Positions 1-6,462 of a stretch of DNA of 6,998 bases are shown one piece after another. The stretch spans positions 1-6,998 of the forward strand of contig DXFC01000278.1 of the NCBI GenBank assembly GCA_019114645.1. Direction: 5' to 3'. The position numbers and the translations under genes are program-made. The DNA is from Candidatus Halomonas stercoripullorum. GTDB lineage: Bacteria > Pseudomonadota > Gammaproteobacteria > Pseudomonadales > Halomonadaceae. The notes below the pieces were generated by a model that made no database searches, was not told the DNA's origin, and saw only the letters and a list, made by a program, of their open reading frames with translations. The first letter of the stretch is position 1, and the number at the start of each line of letters is the position of its first letter.

Positions 1-547
1 CCAGGTGGTTGGTCGGCTCATCGAGCAGCAGCAGGTCGGGCTCGGCCACCAGCGCCCGGGCCAGTGCCACACGCCGACGCCATCCACCCGATAGCGAACC
101 CATCAGGTCATCGGCGGGCAGCCCCAGCCGGGTCAATACCACATCGATACGCTGGTGAAACGACCAGCCGTCCACCGCCTCCAGGCGGCTCTGCAGGGTT
201 GCCATGCGCTGCATGTCGGGAGTGTCAGACTGCACCAGACGATGGTACTCGGCGAGCAATTCACCCGCCTGGGGCAGGCCCTGGGCCACCACATCAAAGA
301 TGGTTTCACCGGAAGCGCTCGGCAAGTCCTGCTCAAGCACACCGATCTTCAGCCCCGGTGCACGCCAGATAGCGCCATCGTCAGGCACAATCTCGCCGGC
401 CACCAGTTTGAGCAGGGTGGATTTGCCGGTACCATTGCGCCCTACCAGCGCCAGGCGCTCTCCCTTCTCCAGCACCAGTTCGGCATCATTGAGCAGGACA
501 TGAGTACCATAGGCGAGTTGCAAACGTTCCAGTCGTAGCAGGGTCAC
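1..547 (-). CDS. uup: ABC-F family ATPase, Uup-like (5' part, cut by window edge)
   Basis: Reading the minus strand from the GTG at 547 gives 182 residues with no stop before the left edge. Visible in order: Walker A GRNGTGKST (residues 36-44), a Q-loop LEQD (about 71-74), the ABC signature LSGGW (152-156) and Walker B LLLLDEPTNHL (172-182). The LDEPTNHL end and the soluble, membrane-segment-free domain mark the ABC-F group, whose members bind ribosomes and carry two ATPase domains in one chain; only the first is present here. The lead-in to Walker A and the LSGGWRRR stretch resemble E. coli Uup more than YheS or EttA, from memory. Uup is known for effects on ribosome function and on precise excision of transposons. 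The GTG start is preceded by GAGG seven bases upstream, and upstream ATGs are out of frame. It is divergent from tatD. Family is certain; the Uup assignment is likely. Confidence 0.9.
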   Translation of the reverse strand, partial: MTLLRLERLQLAYGTHVLLNDAELVLEKGERLALVGRNGTGKSTLLKLVAGEIVPDDGAIWRAPGLKIGVLEQDLPSASGETIFDVVAQGLPQAGELLAEYHRLVQSDTPDMQRMATLQSRLEAVDGWSFHQRIDVVLTRLGLPADDLMGSLSGGWRRRVALARALVAEPDLLLLDEPTNHL

Positions 548-576
548 GCGGTTACCTCATTGATCATGATGCCTCT

Positions 577-582
577 ATTGTA
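577..582 (-). promoter_or_regulatory. Putative -10 element for uup
   Basis: On the minus strand this reads TACAAT, one base off the sigma-70 consensus TATAAT. It would start transcription near 570, leaving a leader of about 23 bases before the GTG at 547, which has room for the GAGG ribosome binding site. I see no good -35 hexamer at 16-18 bases, so this is a suggestion based on the -10 alone. Confidence 0.4.
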
Positions 583-605
583 CCGCATGACTGGCCGGGC
601 GCGGC

Positions 606-617
606 GTTGCTTGCAAC
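606..617. repeat. Short inverted repeat in the uup-tatD divergent region
   Basis: GTTGC (606-610) and GCAAC (613-617) are perfect inverted copies separated by TT. The site lies between the two putative -10 elements and close to where a -35 for tatD would be. A hairpin is unlikely with a two-base loop, so if it matters it would be as a DNA-level operator. Short dyads like this also arise by chance. Confidence 0.25.
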
Positions 618-626
618 ACTGATGAC

Positions 627-632
627 TACAAT
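627..632 (+). promoter_or_regulatory. Putative -10 element for tatD
   Basis: TACAAT on the plus strand lies 26 bases before the TTG start of tatD, matching a short leader. No clear -35 sits at the normal distance; the region instead holds a small inverted repeat, GTTGC-TT-GCAAC (606-617), which could be a protein-binding site. The following bases make TACAATGACCAG, nearly the same as TAAAATGACCGG at 4975-4986 upstream of the MATE gene. Confidence 0.4.
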
Positions 633-647
633 GACCAGACACCTGAT

Positions 648-661
648 GGAGCTTCCCCTTG
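648..661 (+). promoter_or_regulatory. Ribosome binding site and TTG start deciding the tatD start
   Basis: GGAG at 648-651 is followed seven bases later by TTG at 659-661. The ATG at 646-648 is in another frame and opens only a six-codon ORF (MELPLG, then stop). In the tatD frame a TGA lies at 644-646, so nothing further upstream can be the start. Later candidates (CTG 728, GTG 731) lack a Shine-Dalgarno sequence. Confidence 0.6.
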
Positions 662-1552
662 GCTGATCATGTCGCTCTTGCCGATGAGTTTTTTCCCGAG
701 GCACTACGCTTTCGCTCACCCGCCCCGCTGGTGGATATCGGCGCCAACCTGACTCATGCCAGCTTCGCAGGTGATCTTGACGCCGTGCTGCACCGGGCAC
801 GCCAGGCCAACGTGACCACACTGATCGTCACCGGTACCGACCTGGCCCATGCCCGGCAGGCGGTGACACTGGCCCAACGCCACCCGGGCCTGTACGCCAC
901 CGCCGGCGTGCATCCCCACGATGCCAGCCAGTGGGACGCCGGCCTGGCCGCTGCCATGCGCGAACTCCACCAGCAGTCTGAAGTGGTGGCCATCGGCGAG
1001 TGTGGGCTCGATTTCAACCGGAATTTCTCTACCCCGGCGGAGCAGGAGCGTGCCTTCGAGGCGCAGCTGGGTCTGGCGGCGGAGAGCGGCAAGCCGCTAT
1101 TTCTGCATGAGCGGGACGCTGGTCGCCGCATGCGTGAAATACTGCATGCCTGGCGCGATGACATCACCGCTGCCGTGGTTCACTGTTTTACCGCCGACCG
1201 CGACACCCTTTACGGTTATCTCGATCTGGATCTGCATATCGGCCTGACCGGATGGATTTGTGACGAGCGACGCGGGCATCATCTACGTGAACTGGTCAGC
1301 AACATTCCACTCGCCCGGCTAATGGTGGAAACCGACTGCCCTTACCTGCTACCGCGCAATTTACCTGCCAAACTGAAAGGCAGGCGCCACGAGCCCGCGC
1401 TACTGCCCTGGATCGTACGCGAGATTGCCCACTGGCGAGGCATTGACGAAGCGGAACTTGCCCGCGCCACCAGCGACACCGCGCAACGCTTCTTCCAGGT
1501 GCCCGTCACGGACAAAAAGCGGTGCGCTGGCCACACCCGACAGGAGTCATGA
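659..1552 (+). CDS. tatD: TatD family metal-dependent nuclease
   Basis: TatD proteins are TIM-barrel hydrolases with a metal centre that act as 3'-5' exonucleases on DNA and have been linked to repair of oxidative damage. The 297-residue product shows the family motifs in order: VDIGANLT (25-32), GVHPHD (83-88), IGECGLDFNRNFS (112-124, Glu114 as metal ligand), FLHERD (148-153, His150), VVHCF (173-177, His175), GLTGWICDERRG (195-206) and ETDCPYLLPR (224-233, Asp226). The GECGLDFNRNFSTP and CDERRG segments match E. coli TatD closely from memory, so this is TatD proper rather than YcfH or YjjV. Compared with E. coli TatD (about 260 residues) it has about 23 extra residues at the N terminus and a basic tail of about 15 at the C terminus. 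The TTG start was chosen for its GGAG site; the barrel itself begins near residue 24. Its last codons carry the ribosome binding site of the next gene, implying co-transcription. Confidence 0.95.
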   Translation: MADHVALADEFFPEALRFRSPAPLVDIGANLTHASFAGDLDAVLHRARQANVTTLIVTGTDLAHARQAVTLAQRHPGLYATAGVHPHDASQWDAGLAAAMRELHQQSEVVAIGECGLDFNRNFSTPAEQERAFEAQLGLAAESGKPLFLHERDAGRRMREILHAWRDDITAAVVHCFTADRDTLYGYLDLDLHIGLTGWICDERRGHHLRELVSNIPLARLMVETDCPYLLPRNLPAKLKGRRHEPALLPWIVREIAHWRGIDEAELARATSDTAQRFFQVPVTDKKRCAGHTRQES

Positions 1553-1553
1553 T

Positions 1554-2030
1554 ATGACCGAATTGCCCGGATTCATTGCCGTCGAGACCGGCGACGATAA
1601 CGACCTGCCCCTGGCCATTGCCTGGGCACTTGCCGACGGTCGTATCAAACACACCCTGATTCAGCCCGACGATACCTGGCTCGACGACGAGCTCAATGAA
1701 CTCAACGGCTATAGTCTGGAGGAGCTGCACAACTTCGGCGCCAGTCCTTTGGATGTGATCCGCGAACTCGAAAACGATCACTTCAATGCCACGCTCTATA
1801 CCGCCGGTATCTATAGTGACGAAGCCGCCCTGGCCCGTTTGTTCGACACCTACGGTATCGACCCTTTCATTGAGCTGGCCCCTGCCGATAGCCTGTATCC
1901 CGAGTTGGCGAGCGGTGATTGGAGCCGGGCACGCAGCGCGCTGTTTGGCGAAATGGGACTCGAACCGCTGCGTCCCGAACATGAAGTCGAGGTGATGCTA
2001 CGTTTGCACGAGCAGCTAGGAAAGGTGTGA
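1554..2030 (+). CDS. Small acidic protein, possibly a degenerate DnaQ-like (RNase H fold) exonuclease relative
   Basis: The product is 158 residues. The ATG at 1554 lies one base after the tatD stop and has GGAG (1543-1546) seven bases upstream inside the tatD end, so the two genes are translationally close and probably share a transcript. I do not recognise a named family. By eye the layout follows DnaQ-type exonucleases: FIAVETGDD (7-15) where family members have a D-x-E strand, IAWALADGRIKHTLIQP (22-38) like the second and third strands, GYSLEELHNFGASPLDVIREL (52-72) like the usual GIT-x-E-x-L...AP-x-x-x-V stretch, YTAGIYSDEAALARLF (82-97) where HNAxFDxxFL would be, and HEVEVMLRLHE (143-153) as the last helix. 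Glu11 and Asp89 would be kept, while the first Asp and the last motif's Asp look lost. It is very acidic (about 32 Asp/Glu, 9 Lys/Arg), with no signal peptide or membrane segment. The fold call is inference. Confidence 0.85.
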   Translation: MTELPGFIAVETGDDNDLPLAIAWALADGRIKHTLIQPDDTWLDDELNELNGYSLEELHNFGASPLDVIRELENDHFNATLYTAGIYSDEAALARLFDTYGIDPFIELAPADSLYPELASGDWSRARSALFGEMGLEPLRPEHEVEVMLRLHEQLGKV

Positions 2031-2032
2031 TC

Positions 2033-4240
2033 TCACCGATCAGCAGCCCGCGTCAAACGGCGCCCTTGCGCCACGATATCGGTTACCGAGGGCAGCGTGA
2101 GCGTGGCGGCTCGTCCCAGCGGAATGAAACTGTCCTTGGCCGTCAGGCGATGCAACTTTTCGCCCGGCATGCCGCGCTCCACCAGGTTCGCCATGAGCTC
2201 TTCGCTAAGTGAACCGCTGCGTCGACACTCATCAACCAGCAGAACCTGGGCGCAGTCGGCCACACTGCGGAGTACCGCTCCGTGGTCAATCGCCGTCAGC
2301 CAGCGCAAGTCGATGATGCGCAGCGCAATCCCTTCCGCTTCCAGGCTCGCCGCTGCCTGGCGTGAGAGGTAGACCCCGTTGCCGTAGCTGATGATGGCAA
2401 GTTCCCGCCCTTCACCCCACACCCCCGGATCACCTACCGCCAGGTGATGCTCCGGCCCTGGATCCACATGGCACCATTGCCGATCCCCTTCATCAAGCAG
2501 ATCCCGGGTGTGGTACAGGGCAATGGGCTCAATCACCACTACCACACGCTGCTCTTCATCGGCCAGGCGCACGGCCTCCTGCAACAGGCCCACGGCGTCG
2601 GCACCGTTTGACGGGCACGCCACCAGCAGCCCGGGTATGTCGCGCAGCACCGCAATGGCGTTGTCATTGTGAAAGTGCCCACCAAAGCCTTTTTGGTAAC
2701 CGAGACCGGCTATCCGTACTACCATCGGGTTGGTGTACTGGCCGTTGGAGAAGAAGCTAAGTGTCGCCGCCTCGCCACGCAGCTGGTCCTCGGCATTGTG
2801 CAGATAAGCAAGAAACTGGATCTCCACTATCGGTACCAGACCGCTCTGGCCCATGCCGATGCCAAGCCCGAGAATGCTCTGCTCGTCGAGCAGGGTATCG
2901 ATAACACGCTGAGGGCCGAATTGGGCTTGCAGCCGCTGGGTGACGCCATAGACTCCGCCTTTGCGGCCAATATCTTCGCCAGCCATGACCAGGTGTGGAT
3001 AACGCTGCATCAGTCGCTGTAGTGCCTGGTTGAGCAGCCGGGCCATGGGAGCCGGAGTGGTGTCCACTTCGTCCTGCGGGGCTTGCGCCCGGCCCGGGCG
3101 AGCCGGCGGAACAATACTGGCCATTACCTCTTCAGCCGTCTCTAGCTTGGGACGACGAATCGCCTCCTCGGCCAAGTCCGCCACTTGTCCGGCAACACGA
3201 CGATAGAGCGCTTCGATGGCTGCGCTGTCGAGTATTCCATGCTGTCGCAGCAGTCCTGCCGAAACCAGCAGGGGATCGCGTGCCTCATCAGCCTCAATCC
3301 GTGCCGGTGGGAGGTAAGCCTGCTGGGCGTCGGAGCCGGCGTGTCCATATAACCGGACACAGCGCATATGCAAGAATACCGGCTGTTTACGCTGCCGGGC
3401 GATAGCTTCAGCCTGGCAAGCCGCCTGCCAGGTATCGAGCAGGTCGAGACCATTACAGGCGAGGTAGTGAATACCGGGCCGCGAACGCATGCTCGCTTCA
3501 ATCCAGCCCGCCGGGGTGGGCGTGGAGATGCCAATGCCGTTGTCCTCACAGACCATCACCAGAGGCATGGGTACCCCTTGGTAGCTGGTCCAGCCTGCGG
3601 CATTGATCGCCCCTTGAGCGGTGGAGTGATTGAACGAAGCATCGCCGAAACTGCAAATCACCACACTGTCGGCAGGCCACTCCCCTGCTTCCCCCAGTTT
3701 GCGCCATAAACCAAGGCTGTAAGCGGCACCCATCGCCTTGGGCAAGTGTGAAGCAATCGTACTGGTCTGCGGAGGTATGTGCAGCGCCCTTGAGCCCAAC
3801 ACCTTGTGCCGCCCGCCCGAGATCGGGTCTTCCGCTGAAGCGGTAAAACTGAGTAGTAGATCCCATACCGGGGTTTGACCGGTCAGCGCACGACTGCGCT
3901 GAATCAGAAAGGCCGCATCGCGATAGTGCAAAAAAGCGGGATCGGTATGCCGAAAGGCACGCGCGATCGCGGCGTTGCCTTCGTGACCTGCACTGCCGAT
4001 GGTATAAAAGGCCTCCCCCCGGGCCTGCAGGCGGCGGGCATGCAAGTCCAGGTGGCGGCTCATTAACTGACTCTCGAACAGTTCGACCAGCGCCGGCGCA
4101 CTGAGGCCGGCCTCATCAAGCCGCCAGGCGCGCTCCGGTACCGGCCAGTTATCGCTACGTAGCGCCTCAAAGAAGCGCTGCTCCTGGGGCAACAACTCCT
4201 GCGACAACTGTTTCTGAGATAAAGAGTCAAGCACGATCAC
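2033..4240 (-). CDS. Fused alpha-beta E1 subunit of a 2-oxoacid dehydrogenase, branched-chain type (thiamine diphosphate-dependent)
   Basis: E1 decarboxylates a 2-oxoacid on thiamine diphosphate and passes the acyl group to the lipoyl arm of E2. The 735-residue product joins both halves of a heterotetrameric E1. Alpha half, about 45-370: YRDAAFLIQR (106-115), a stretch ending TIASHLPKAMGAAYS (161-175) in the style of branched-chain E1 alpha, and the diphosphate/Mg site GDAS (199-202) to NGIGIS (234-239). A low-complexity Pro/Ala-rich linker (about 378-398) leads to the beta half, about 398-735: MAGEDIGRKGGVYGVT (419-434), DEQSILGLGIG with likely catalytic Glu453, GGHFHND with His524 where the active-site His is expected, IPGLLVACPS (535-544), and a C-terminal transketolase domain. 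Separate subunits are more common in proteobacteria. No E2 or E3 gene is in view, so the substrate is unknown. GTG at 4240 is the longest start; GTG at 4234 is better spaced from GAGAG (4246-4242). epmC lies upstream on the same strand after a 76-base gap. Confidence 0.92.
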   Translation of the reverse strand: MIVLDSLSQKQLSQELLPQEQRFFEALRSDNWPVPERAWRLDEAGLSAPALVELFESQLMSRHLDLHARRLQARGEAFYTIGSAGHEGNAAIARAFRHTDPAFLHYRDAAFLIQRSRALTGQTPVWDLLLSFTASAEDPISGGRHKVLGSRALHIPPQTSTIASHLPKAMGAAYSLGLWRKLGEAGEWPADSVVICSFGDASFNHSTAQGAINAAGWTSYQGVPMPLVMVCEDNGIGISTPTPAGWIEASMRSRPGIHYLACNGLDLLDTWQAACQAEAIARQRKQPVFLHMRCVRLYGHAGSDAQQAYLPPARIEADEARDPLLVSAGLLRQHGILDSAAIEALYRRVAGQVADLAEEAIRRPKLETAEEVMASIVPPARPGRAQAPQDEVDTTPAPMARLLNQALQRLMQRYPHLVMAGEDIGRKGGVYGVTQRLQAQFGPQRVIDTLLDEQSILGLGIGMGQSGLVPIVEIQFLAYLHNAEDQLRGEAATLSFFSNGQYTNPMVVRIAGLGYQKGFGGHFHNDNAIAVLRDIPGLLVACPSNGADAVGLLQEAVRLADEEQRVVVVIEPIALYHTRDLLDEGDRQWCHVDPGPEHHLAVGDPGVWGEGRELAIISYGNGVYLSRQAAASLEAEGIALRIIDLRWLTAIDHGAVLRSVADCAQVLLVDECRRSGSLSEELMANLVERGMPGEKLHRLTAKDSFIPLGRAATLTLPSVTDIVAQGRRLTRAADR

Positions 4241-4316
4241 ACTCTCGTAGTGGAGGATGCTGACAGCCTAACGCCCTTGACGGAAGAAGCGAAAGTCACA
4301 CGGCTCTCCTCGCGTT

Positions 4317-4898
4317 TCAACGCGACAAGGCCCCCTGACCCTCATTGTGATCCCGCTCCAGTATGGCAAGACCCGAGGTCACAGCCTGTTTGAGCGGCTG
4401 CCCCTGCTGATAAAAATGTTGCAAGGCGGCCCGAAACGCCGCTGCTCGCAGCGGCAACCCCTCCTGCTCGTAGCGCGCCGCCCTGGCAGCCACACGGGCC
4501 TGAAACGCTTCCCGGTCCACCTCGACACGCCCGTCGAGATTGTCCACGCTGACATGAAAAGGCAATTCACAGGCAGCGGAAAACAGCTTTTCCAGCGCCT
4601 GGGGTGCCACTTCAGCCGCCTCAAAAAGACGCTGTTGCTCGGCACTGCGGCCGTCGGGGTGATACCAATAACCGTAGTCTTCCAGCAAGCGTCGTTGCTC
4701 GCCTGCAATGCACCAATGACTGATCTCATGCAAGGCACTGGCAAAAAAACCCCTGGCAAATATCACGCGATGCCAGGGGCAGGCCTCATCGGCGGGCCGA
4801 TAAAGCGGCTCATCACCACCACGTTCCAGCCGGGTGTTATAGCGCGGCCCAAACAGGCCATCAAACAGTGCCGTCACATCTTCCAGGCGATGCGTCAC
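4317..4898 (-). CDS. epmC: Elongation factor P hydroxylase EpmC (YfcM family)
   Basis: EpmC hydroxylates the beta-lysylated lysine of elongation factor P, the last step after EpmB and EpmA. From the GTG at 4898 the product is 193 residues, close to the E. coli protein (about 180). Family landmarks: FNTRL-like YNTRLERGGDEPLYRPA (20-36), VIFARGFFASALHEISHWCIAG (45-66) holding the HExxH metal site (His57, Glu58, His61), DYGYWYHPDGR (74-84), FEAAEVAPQALEKLF (92-106) and PFHVSVDNL (113-121). An ATG at 4964 would add 22 residues, but the GTG is preferred: GGGGAG lies eight bases upstream, the E. coli protein begins at about this point, and the putative -10 (4936-4931) falls inside the extension. 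The tail after about residue 165 is less conserved. It is divergent from the MATE gene and is followed by the E1 gene on the same strand. It implies that EpmA, EpmB and a lysine-bearing EF-P exist elsewhere in the genome. Confidence 0.95.
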   Translation of the reverse strand: MTHRLEDVTALFDGLFGPRYNTRLERGGDEPLYRPADEACPWHRVIFARGFFASALHEISHWCIAGEQRRLLEDYGYWYHPDGRSAEQQRLFEAAEVAPQALEKLFSAACELPFHVSVDNLDGRVEVDREAFQARVAARAARYEQEGLPLRAAAFRAALQHFYQQGQPLKQAVTSGLAILERDHNEGQGALSR

Positions 4899-4930
4899 TA
4901 ATCTTTCTCCCCCTGCTAAAGCTGGCCGAT

Positions 4931-4936
4931 AGTATA
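4931..4936 (-). promoter_or_regulatory. Putative -10 element for epmC
   Basis: The minus strand reads TATACT, one base off the sigma-70 -10 consensus. It would start transcription about 25 bases before the GTG at 4898, leaving room for the GGGGAG ribosome binding site. The -35 is weak at best (TTTCGC at 17 bases). Its position supports the shorter epmC start. Confidence 0.45.
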
Positions 4937-4974
4937 CGTCTCTGATGAGTACAGCGAAATTCATCCGAAATTGG

Positions 4975-4980
4975 TAAAAT
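4975..4980 (+). promoter_or_regulatory. Putative -10 element for the MATE gene
   Basis: TAAAAT on the plus strand, one base off consensus, would start transcription near 4987 and give a leader of about 40 bases to the TTG at 5029. No good -35 is visible at 16-18 bases. Just upstream the heptamer CGAAATT occurs twice (4955-4961 and 4966-4972), spaced by 11 bases start to start, roughly one helical turn, and could be a regulator site. The element extends to TAAAATGACCGG, like the tatD promoter. Confidence 0.4.
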
Positions 4981-4989
4981 GACCGGCCC

Positions 4990-5008
4990 CTGGCGCCTAG
5001 TCTGGCGC
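4990..5008 (+). repeat. Two direct copies of CTGGCGC in the MATE gene leader
   Basis: CTGGCGC occurs at 4990-4996 and 5002-5008, a period of 12 bases. It lies in the part of the leader that the otherwise similar tatD region lacks. It may be the remnant of a small tandem duplication or a regulator half-site pair. The copies are short, so chance is possible. Confidence 0.35.
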
Positions 5009-5018
5009 ATCCCGTGAT

Positions 5019-5031
5019 GGAGCTCCCCTTG
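5019..5031 (+). promoter_or_regulatory. Ribosome binding site and TTG start of the MATE gene
   Basis: GGAG at 5019-5022 stands six bases before an in-frame TTG at 5029. The upstream in-frame GTG (5014) and ATG (5017) have no purine-rich stretch ahead of them, and the GGAG overlaps that ATG. The same arrangement occurs at tatD (648-661), which supports TTG as the start in both genes. Confidence 0.5.
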
Positions 5032-6462
5032 GCGAAGCATTACTCCCACTTTCTGCGGGTCAGCCGCAAAGAGACCGGGTCGCTGATTCGACTCGCGTTG
5101 CCTATTTGTGGCGCCCAGTTGGCCCAGGCCGGCATGAGCGTCGCCGACGTGATGATGACAGGACGGGTAAGCGCCACCGACCTGGCAGCGGTTTCTGTCG
5201 GCTCTAGCCTGTGGCTGCCGCTCATGCTGTTCATGACGGGTACCCTGATGGGGTTGACGCCCATCGTGGCCCAGCTGTTGGGTGCGGGCGCGACAGAGCG
5301 TATCCGGCCCAGCGTGCATCAGGCACTGTGGGTGGCGCTGGGGCTGGGCGTGACCGCTGCCTGTCTGCTGTGGTTTACGGTACCCCCGATTTTTCGCTTG
5401 ATGGAGGTCCCCCCCGAGGTCGCCCGGCAGTCGATGGCTTATTTGTCTGCCCTCGCCTTCGGCATGCCCGGCATCGCCCTGTTCCAGGCCTTGCGTGCCT
5501 TCTCAGACGGCATGAACCATACCCGACCAACCCTGTGGATCAGTCTGGTGGGGCTGGGCGTCAATATCCCCAGCAACTACCTGCTGATTTATGGTGGCGA
5601 CGGACTCACCGCGCTGTTCGGCAACTGGCTGCCCACCTGGATACAGGCGCTGCCGGCCCTGGGAGCCTGGGGCTGCGGTATCGCCACCGCACTCTCCATG
5701 TGGGTCATGTGCCTGACCATGATGCTTTATTCACGACATTCGCGGGCCTACGGCAGCGTTTCGCTCTGGCACTCCGCGACCCCGCCTCGCTGGAAGCTGG
5801 TCAGCGAGCTGCTGTATGTCGGGATGCCGATTGGCGTAGCGATTTTCGTTGAAGTGACGCTGTTCTCCCTGATCTCCCTGTTTATTGCCAGCCTGGGAGA
5901 GGTCACGGTAGGTGCCCACCAGGTAGCGTTGAACTATACGTCGATACTTTTCATGCTGCCTTTGTCACTCAGCATGGCGCTTACCATCCGGGTCGGCAAT
6001 ACCATTGGCCAAGGGCGCTTATCGCACGCCCGGCTGGTGGCCTGGAACGGTGTCATGATTTCGCTGCTGGCGGCACTGTGCAACAGTACCTTGTTGTGGT
6101 TTACGGCAGAGTCGGTCATGACACTGTACACCCATGACATCGCTGTCCAGCGCCTGGCCTTGTCTCTTGTACTGCTGGCCATGCTCTACCAAGTATCTGA
6201 CTCCTTGCAGATCAACCTGGCCGGGGCTTTGCGGGGCTACAAGGATACCCGGGTCATCATGCTCATTACGCTATTCTCCTATTGGGCAATCGGTCTGGGC
6301 GGTGGCCACTGGCTCGGTACTCGCGGGCTGCCTGGGTGGGTCGAGCCACTCGGGGTGCATGGCTATTGGATCGGCCTGATCGCCGGGCTGACCGCCGCGG
6401 CACTGCTGCTTGGCGCACGGCTGATTTACCACGCTAACGCAACCATTCAGACAAAGGCTTAA
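5029..6462 (+). CDS. MATE family multidrug efflux transporter, NorM-like
   Basis: MATE pumps exchange Na+ or H+ for cationic drugs and metabolites across the inner membrane. The product is 477 residues from the TTG (482 from the GTG at 5014), the normal length for 12 membrane helices in two six-helix halves. Visible signs: ETGSLIRLALPICGAQLAQAG opening the first helix; Asp40 in SVADVMMTGR, the usual acidic residue of helix 1; TGTLMGLTPIVAQLLGAG and its counterpart LTIRVGNTIGQG in the second half; Glu275 in IFVEVTLFS and Asp391 in QVSDSLQINLAGALRGYKDT, which correspond by position to the cation-binding Glu255 and Asp371 of Vibrio cholerae NorM; and several long hydrophobic stretches up to the basic C terminus. 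Presence of these acids fits the NorM/MdtK branch. Substrate and coupling ion cannot be told. It is divergent from epmC, with no sharing of function apparent, and no intrinsic terminator with a U-run follows it. Confidence 0.93.
   Translation: MAKHYSHFLRVSRKETGSLIRLALPICGAQLAQAGMSVADVMMTGRVSATDLAAVSVGSSLWLPLMLFMTGTLMGLTPIVAQLLGAGATERIRPSVHQALWVALGLGVTAACLLWFTVPPIFRLMEVPPEVARQSMAYLSALAFGMPGIALFQALRAFSDGMNHTRPTLWISLVGLGVNIPSNYLLIYGGDGLTALFGNWLPTWIQALPALGAWGCGIATALSMWVMCLTMMLYSRHSRAYGSVSLWHSATPPRWKLVSELLYVGMPIGVAIFVEVTLFSLISLFIASLGEVTVGAHQVALNYTSILFMLPLSLSMALTIRVGNTIGQGRLSHARLVAWNGVMISLLAALCNSTLLWFTAESVMTLYTHDIAVQRLALSLVLLAMLYQVSDSLQINLAGALRGYKDTRVIMLITLFSYWAIGLGGGHWLGTRGLPGWVEPLGVHGYWIGLIAGLTAAALLLGARLIYHANATIQTKA

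Noticed and set aside
64..538. Plus-strand open frames opposite the ABC-F gene
   Set aside because: They lie antisense to a frame with intact Walker A, signature and Walker B motifs, and their products are low-complexity and unlike any family.
659..2030. tatD plus its partner as a new defence or toxin-antitoxin system
   Set aside because: TatD is a common core nuclease, the partner is not toxin-like, and the neighbourhood is housekeeping with no mobile-element marks.
2024..2037. Palindrome GGTG-TGATCT-CACC as a two-way terminator
   Set aside because: The stem has only four pairs before a mismatch and neither side has a T-run.
2669..3022. Plus-strand 117-residue open frame
   Set aside because: It is antisense to the conserved beta half of E1, and no convincing ribosome binding site or independent coding signal was seen.
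4347..4901. Plus-strand 184-residue open frame
   Set aside because: It is the reverse of epmC, whose HEISHW and other motifs are clear; the long frame is a by-product of GC-rich codon use.
5211..5852. Plus-strand 213-residue open frame inside the MATE gene
   Set aside because: It is a shifted frame of a continuous membrane-protein gene; its product is rich in Arg, Gly and Pro and has no membrane pattern.
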